Of a stretch of DNA of 57,277 nucleotides, positions 55,301 through 57,277 are shown piece by piece; position 1 is the stretch's first letter, and each line of letters begins with the position of its first letter. Both the position numbers and the translations under genes were made by a program. A model generated the notes under the pieces. The model was given only the letters and a program-made list of their open reading frames with translations. It was not told the origin of the DNA and searched no databases. Source of the stretch: JBIOUF01 sp044866695 (GTDB lineage Bacteria > Actinomycetota > Actinomycetes > Propionibacteriales > Nocardioidaceae); assembly GCA_044866695.1 (NCBI GenBank), contig JBIOUF010000085.1:1-57277 (forward strand), given 5' to 3'.

Positions 55301-56653
55301 GTCCGTGACGAAATGGCTCCCCTGAGGCCCGCGATGTCAAGCGGTCGTAGCAACGGTGGTGGTCACGCTGCGGTGAGCAGCGCGTTCAGCCTCATGGCTG
55401 GGGTCTGCAGGTCCAGGGTGGGGCGGGGTCGGGCGTTGAGGGTGGCGGCGACCCGGCGCAGGTCCTGGGGGGTGTGCACCGAGAGGTCGGTGCCCTTGGC
55501 GAACCAGAACCGGAGCAGCCGGTTGGTGTTCTCGTTGGTGCCGCGCTGCCAGGGCGAGTGCGGGTCACAGAAGAACAGCTTGGTCTCCAAGGCGACCTGG
55601 ATCCGGGCGTAGTCGGCCAGCTCGACGCCGCGGTCCCAGGTGATCGAGCGGCGCAGGTGCTCGGGCAGGTGTCGCATCTCGGCGATCATTGCCTCGGCCA
55701 CGGTGTGCGCGTCGTGGGAGCCGGGCAGGTGCAGCAGGATCGTGAACCGGGTGGACCGCTCGACCAGGGTGCCGATCGCGGACTTCGACTCCGGACCCAC
55801 GATCAGGTCGCCCTCCCAGTGCCCGGGCACCGCCCGGTCGGCGGCCTCGGCCGGCCGCTGGCTGATCGTGAACGCCTCCGTGTAGGGGCTGTTGGCCCGC
55901 CGGCCCCGGCCGCGGGACACCCGGTGGGGCCGTTTCAGGCTCAGCCGGCGATGCAGGTCCGCGCGCAGGCTGCCCCGGGTCTGCACGTAGAGCGCCTGGT
56001 AGATCGTCTCGTGGCTCACCCGGTCAGTGTGATCCGCCGGCTGAGCTGTCGGGTCGCCGTCCGTGTCGGCGAGCATCTGCGCGATCAGCCGCGGTGACCA
56101 GCCCTGGTCCATCCATCCCTCGATCCGGCGGCACAGCCCCGGGCGCTCGAGCAGCTTGAACGCCTTGGGACGACGTCGCCGATGCGCCGCAGCCCGGTGC
56201 GCGACAGCCCCGTGGTACTCCCCGTTCTCCCCGCAGTTGCGCCGCACCTCCCGCGAGACCACCGACGCGCAGCGCCCGATCGAGGCACCGATCTCTGCAT
56301 ACGAGCGCCGGTGACGCACCCCGGCGGCAATCACCGCCCGGTCCTCACTCGAAAGGGGACGCCGCACCGCTCCCCGCCCGGGAACATCGGCGGGCACCGG
56401 ATCGACCAGGCCGCCACGACGGCCACGAGCAAACGCGAGTTCCATCCGGCCAGCCTCAGCCCACCACCGCCACGCCGCCTGACGTGACGCGCCGACCGCC
56501 ACACCGGCATCTCGCAAACTCAGCCCCGCGCACAACAGGTCAATCAACCGCTCACGGGTCCGCACAGGATGAGCCATCACAACACTCCGATCCAACGAGC
56601 GTTGCTTCGACCGTACGAATCCGCCCCCGGAATCCAGCCATTTCGTCACGGAC
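55301..56653. mobile_element. IS30-family insertion sequence with intact ends
   Basis: Terminal inverted repeats GTCCGTGACGAAATGGCT (55301-55318) and its perfect complement at 56636-56653. TA flanks both ends (55299-55300 and 56654-55), either a 2-bp target duplication or the last two bases of the repeat. Length 1353 bp, one transposase ORF, no decay seen. It sits 18 bp past the sucB stop and 14 bp before the SDR gene end, so no gene is visibly broken. Confidence 0.92.
55363..56577 (-). CDS. IS30-family transposase
   Basis: 404 aa from ATG 56577, which has GGAG eight nt upstream. N-terminal helix-turn-helix (TRERLIDLLCAGLSLRDAG, with GVAVGASRQAAWRWW) and second HTH (SYAEIGASIGRCASVVSREV), DDE domain with the catalytic Asp in GHWEGDLIVGP, Asp in RRSITWDRGVEL and Glu in WQRGTNENTNRLLR. 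All three catalytic residues are present, so it is probably active. A longer in-frame GTG at 56649 lies inside the terminal inverted repeat. Confidence 0.94.
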   Translation of the reverse strand: MAHPVRTRERLIDLLCAGLSLRDAGVAVGASRQAAWRWWAEAGRMELAFARGRRGGLVDPVPADVPGRGAVRRPLSSEDRAVIAAGVRHRRSYAEIGASIGRCASVVSREVRRNCGENGEYHGAVAHRAAAHRRRRPKAFKLLERPGLCRRIEGWMDQGWSPRLIAQMLADTDGDPTAQPADHTDRVSHETIYQALYVQTRGSLRADLHRRLSLKRPHRVSRGRGRRANSPYTEAFTISQRPAEAADRAVPGHWEGDLIVGPESKSAIGTLVERSTRFTILLHLPGSHDAHTVAEAMIAEMRHLPEHLRRSITWDRGVELADYARIQVALETKLFFCDPHSPWQRGTNENTNRLLRFWFAKGTDLSVHTPQDLRRVAATLNARPRPTLDLQTPAMRLNALLTAA

Positions 56654-56667
56654 TATCCCGGCGGGGG

Positions 56668-57277
56668 CTAGGTGCGGGGGCCGCCGGCGACGTACAGCAC
56701 CTGGCCGGAGACGAAGCCCGACCGCGGGGAGCAGAAGAACGAGACGGCGTCGGCGACGTCCTCGGGCTGGCCGGGTCGGTTCACCGGGATGCCGGCGACG
56801 CGGGCTGCGCTGAACTCCTCGAAGGACTGGCCGACCCGCTCGGCCGTGGCCCTGGTCATCTCGGTGACGATGAAGCCCGGCGCGACCGCGTTGCAGGTGA
56901 CCCCGAACTTGCCGAGCTCGTGCGCGACGGTCTTGGTGAAGCCCTGGAGGCCGGCCTTGGCCGCGGCGTAGTTGGCCTGGCCGCGGTTGCCGAGGGCCGA
57001 GGTGGAGGACAGGTTCACCACGCGCCCCCACCTCGCGGCCGTCATGTGCTGCTGGGCGGCGCGGGTCATCAGGAAGGTGCCGCGCAGGTGCACCTGCATC
57101 ACGGTGTCCCAGTCGGCGCCGGACATCTTGAACAGCAGGTTGTCGCGGAGCACACCGGCGTTGTTGACCAGCACTGTGGGTGCGCCCAGCTCGGCGGCGA
57201 CCCGGCTCACCGCCGCCTCGACCTGGTCCCGGTCGGACACGTCGGCGCCCACCCCGAGCGCCCGGCCACCGGCACCG
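56668..57277 (-). CDS. Short-chain dehydrogenase/reductase (FabG-like), N-terminus outside window
   Basis: NAD(P)H-dependent reductase, probably 3-oxoacyl-ACP reductase or acetoacetyl-CoA reductase. About 203 residues visible: GADVSDRDQVEAAV, TVLVNNAGVLRDNLLFKM (NNAG), GRVVNLSSTSALGNRGQ (catalytic Ser), NYAAAKAGLQGF (YxxxK), TCNAVAPGFIVTEMT and SGQVLYVAGG at the C-terminus. The TGxxxGxG cofactor loop is cut off by the window edge. The catalytic Ser-Tyr-Lys triad is complete. Confidence 0.9.
   Translation of the reverse strand, partial: GAGGRALGVGADVSDRDQVEAAVSRVAAELGAPTVLVNNAGVLRDNLLFKMSGADWDTVMQVHLRGTFLMTRAAQQHMTAARWGRVVNLSSTSALGNRGQANYAAAKAGLQGFTKTVAHELGKFGVTCNAVAPGFIVTEMTRATAERVGQSFEEFSAARVAGIPVNRPGQPEDVADAVSFFCSPRSGFVSGQVLYVAGGPRT

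Noticed and set aside
55363..56649. Transposase start at GTG 56649
   Set aside because: It would place the start inside the terminal inverted repeat; ATG 56577 has a GGAG site and a normal N-terminus.
1..57277. Prophage, plasmid origin or integrative element covering the window
   Set aside because: Gene content and order are core chromosomal; apart from one IS30 copy there are no integrase, phage structural or replication genes.

Overview
The window is high-GC DNA from an actinomycete, most likely Nocardioidaceae or a close relative. The evidence is many GTG starts, dense ATGA/GTGA gene overlaps, class II DAHP synthase, the actinobacterial qcrCAB/ctaCDEF respiratory set, a PimB-type mannosyltransferase, and gene order. 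From memory, the order resembles the Mycobacterium tuberculosis Rv2178c-Rv2215 block: aroG, acyltransferase, ArsA-like ATPase, SRPBCC protein, fadD15, pimB, RipC-type NlpC/P60, DEDD exonuclease, trpD, ctaE-qcrCAB, ctaF/ctaC, carbohydrate kinase, HesB protein, glycerate kinase, gcvT, aminopeptidase and the lipoamide acyltransferase. No similarity search was run.

Layout. 1-7.8 kb: secreted amylase (partial), aroG, a RecQ-like helicase, a phosphofructokinase with pyrophosphate-type active-site residues, and glpK. 7.9-12.2 kb: a minus-strand run of acyltransferase, sensor kinase, flavin-reductase-like protein, response regulator and a coiled-coil protein. 12.3-17.2 kb: esterase plus a membrane protein, then a four-gene coupled run (SRPBCC, ArsA-like ATPase, small CxxC protein, ROK glucokinase). 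17.5-23.4 kb: acyl-CoA ligase, PimB, Ste24-type protease, and an NlpC/P60 hydrolase behind a c-di-AMP (ydaO-type) riboswitch. 23.6-29.7 kb: small cysteine proteins, an NYN-domain protein, an exonuclease/GIY-YIG fusion, a stand-alone Lrp ligand domain, trpD and a receiver-like protein. 29.7-40.9 kb: aerobic respiration (CtaG-like factor, ctaE-qcrCAB, ctaC-D-F), interrupted by an accessory DUF559-type gene and an L,D-transpeptidase. 41-44.6 kb: PfkB-type kinase, HesB/ErpA-like protein, glycerate kinase, GNAT protein. 45-47.6 kb: a PspA-PspAA-HtpX-PspAB envelope-stress cluster. 47.8-57.3 kb: DUF3043 protein, gcvT, pepA, lpd, sucB, an intact-looking IS30-family element, and a partial SDR gene.

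The most unusual content lies between the genes. Seven intergenic arrays share one 22-bp unit (core GAGCCGTC) that is locked to an exact 22-bp period. They lie downstream of gene 3' ends, mostly in a fixed polarity, and each array has its own drifted variant. Two arrays sit next to a duplicated roughly 215-bp hairpin-rich element whose terminal stem shows a compensatory base change. A third repeat family (TTGTGGCCGAT with inverted partners) occurs twice, both times between convergent genes. One accessory gene (35352-36251) is bracketed by oppositely oriented 22-bp arrays inside the respiratory locus. Separately, nine genes have an A/T-rich TANNNT-like box 6-8 nt before the start codon, which suggests widespread leaderless transcription.
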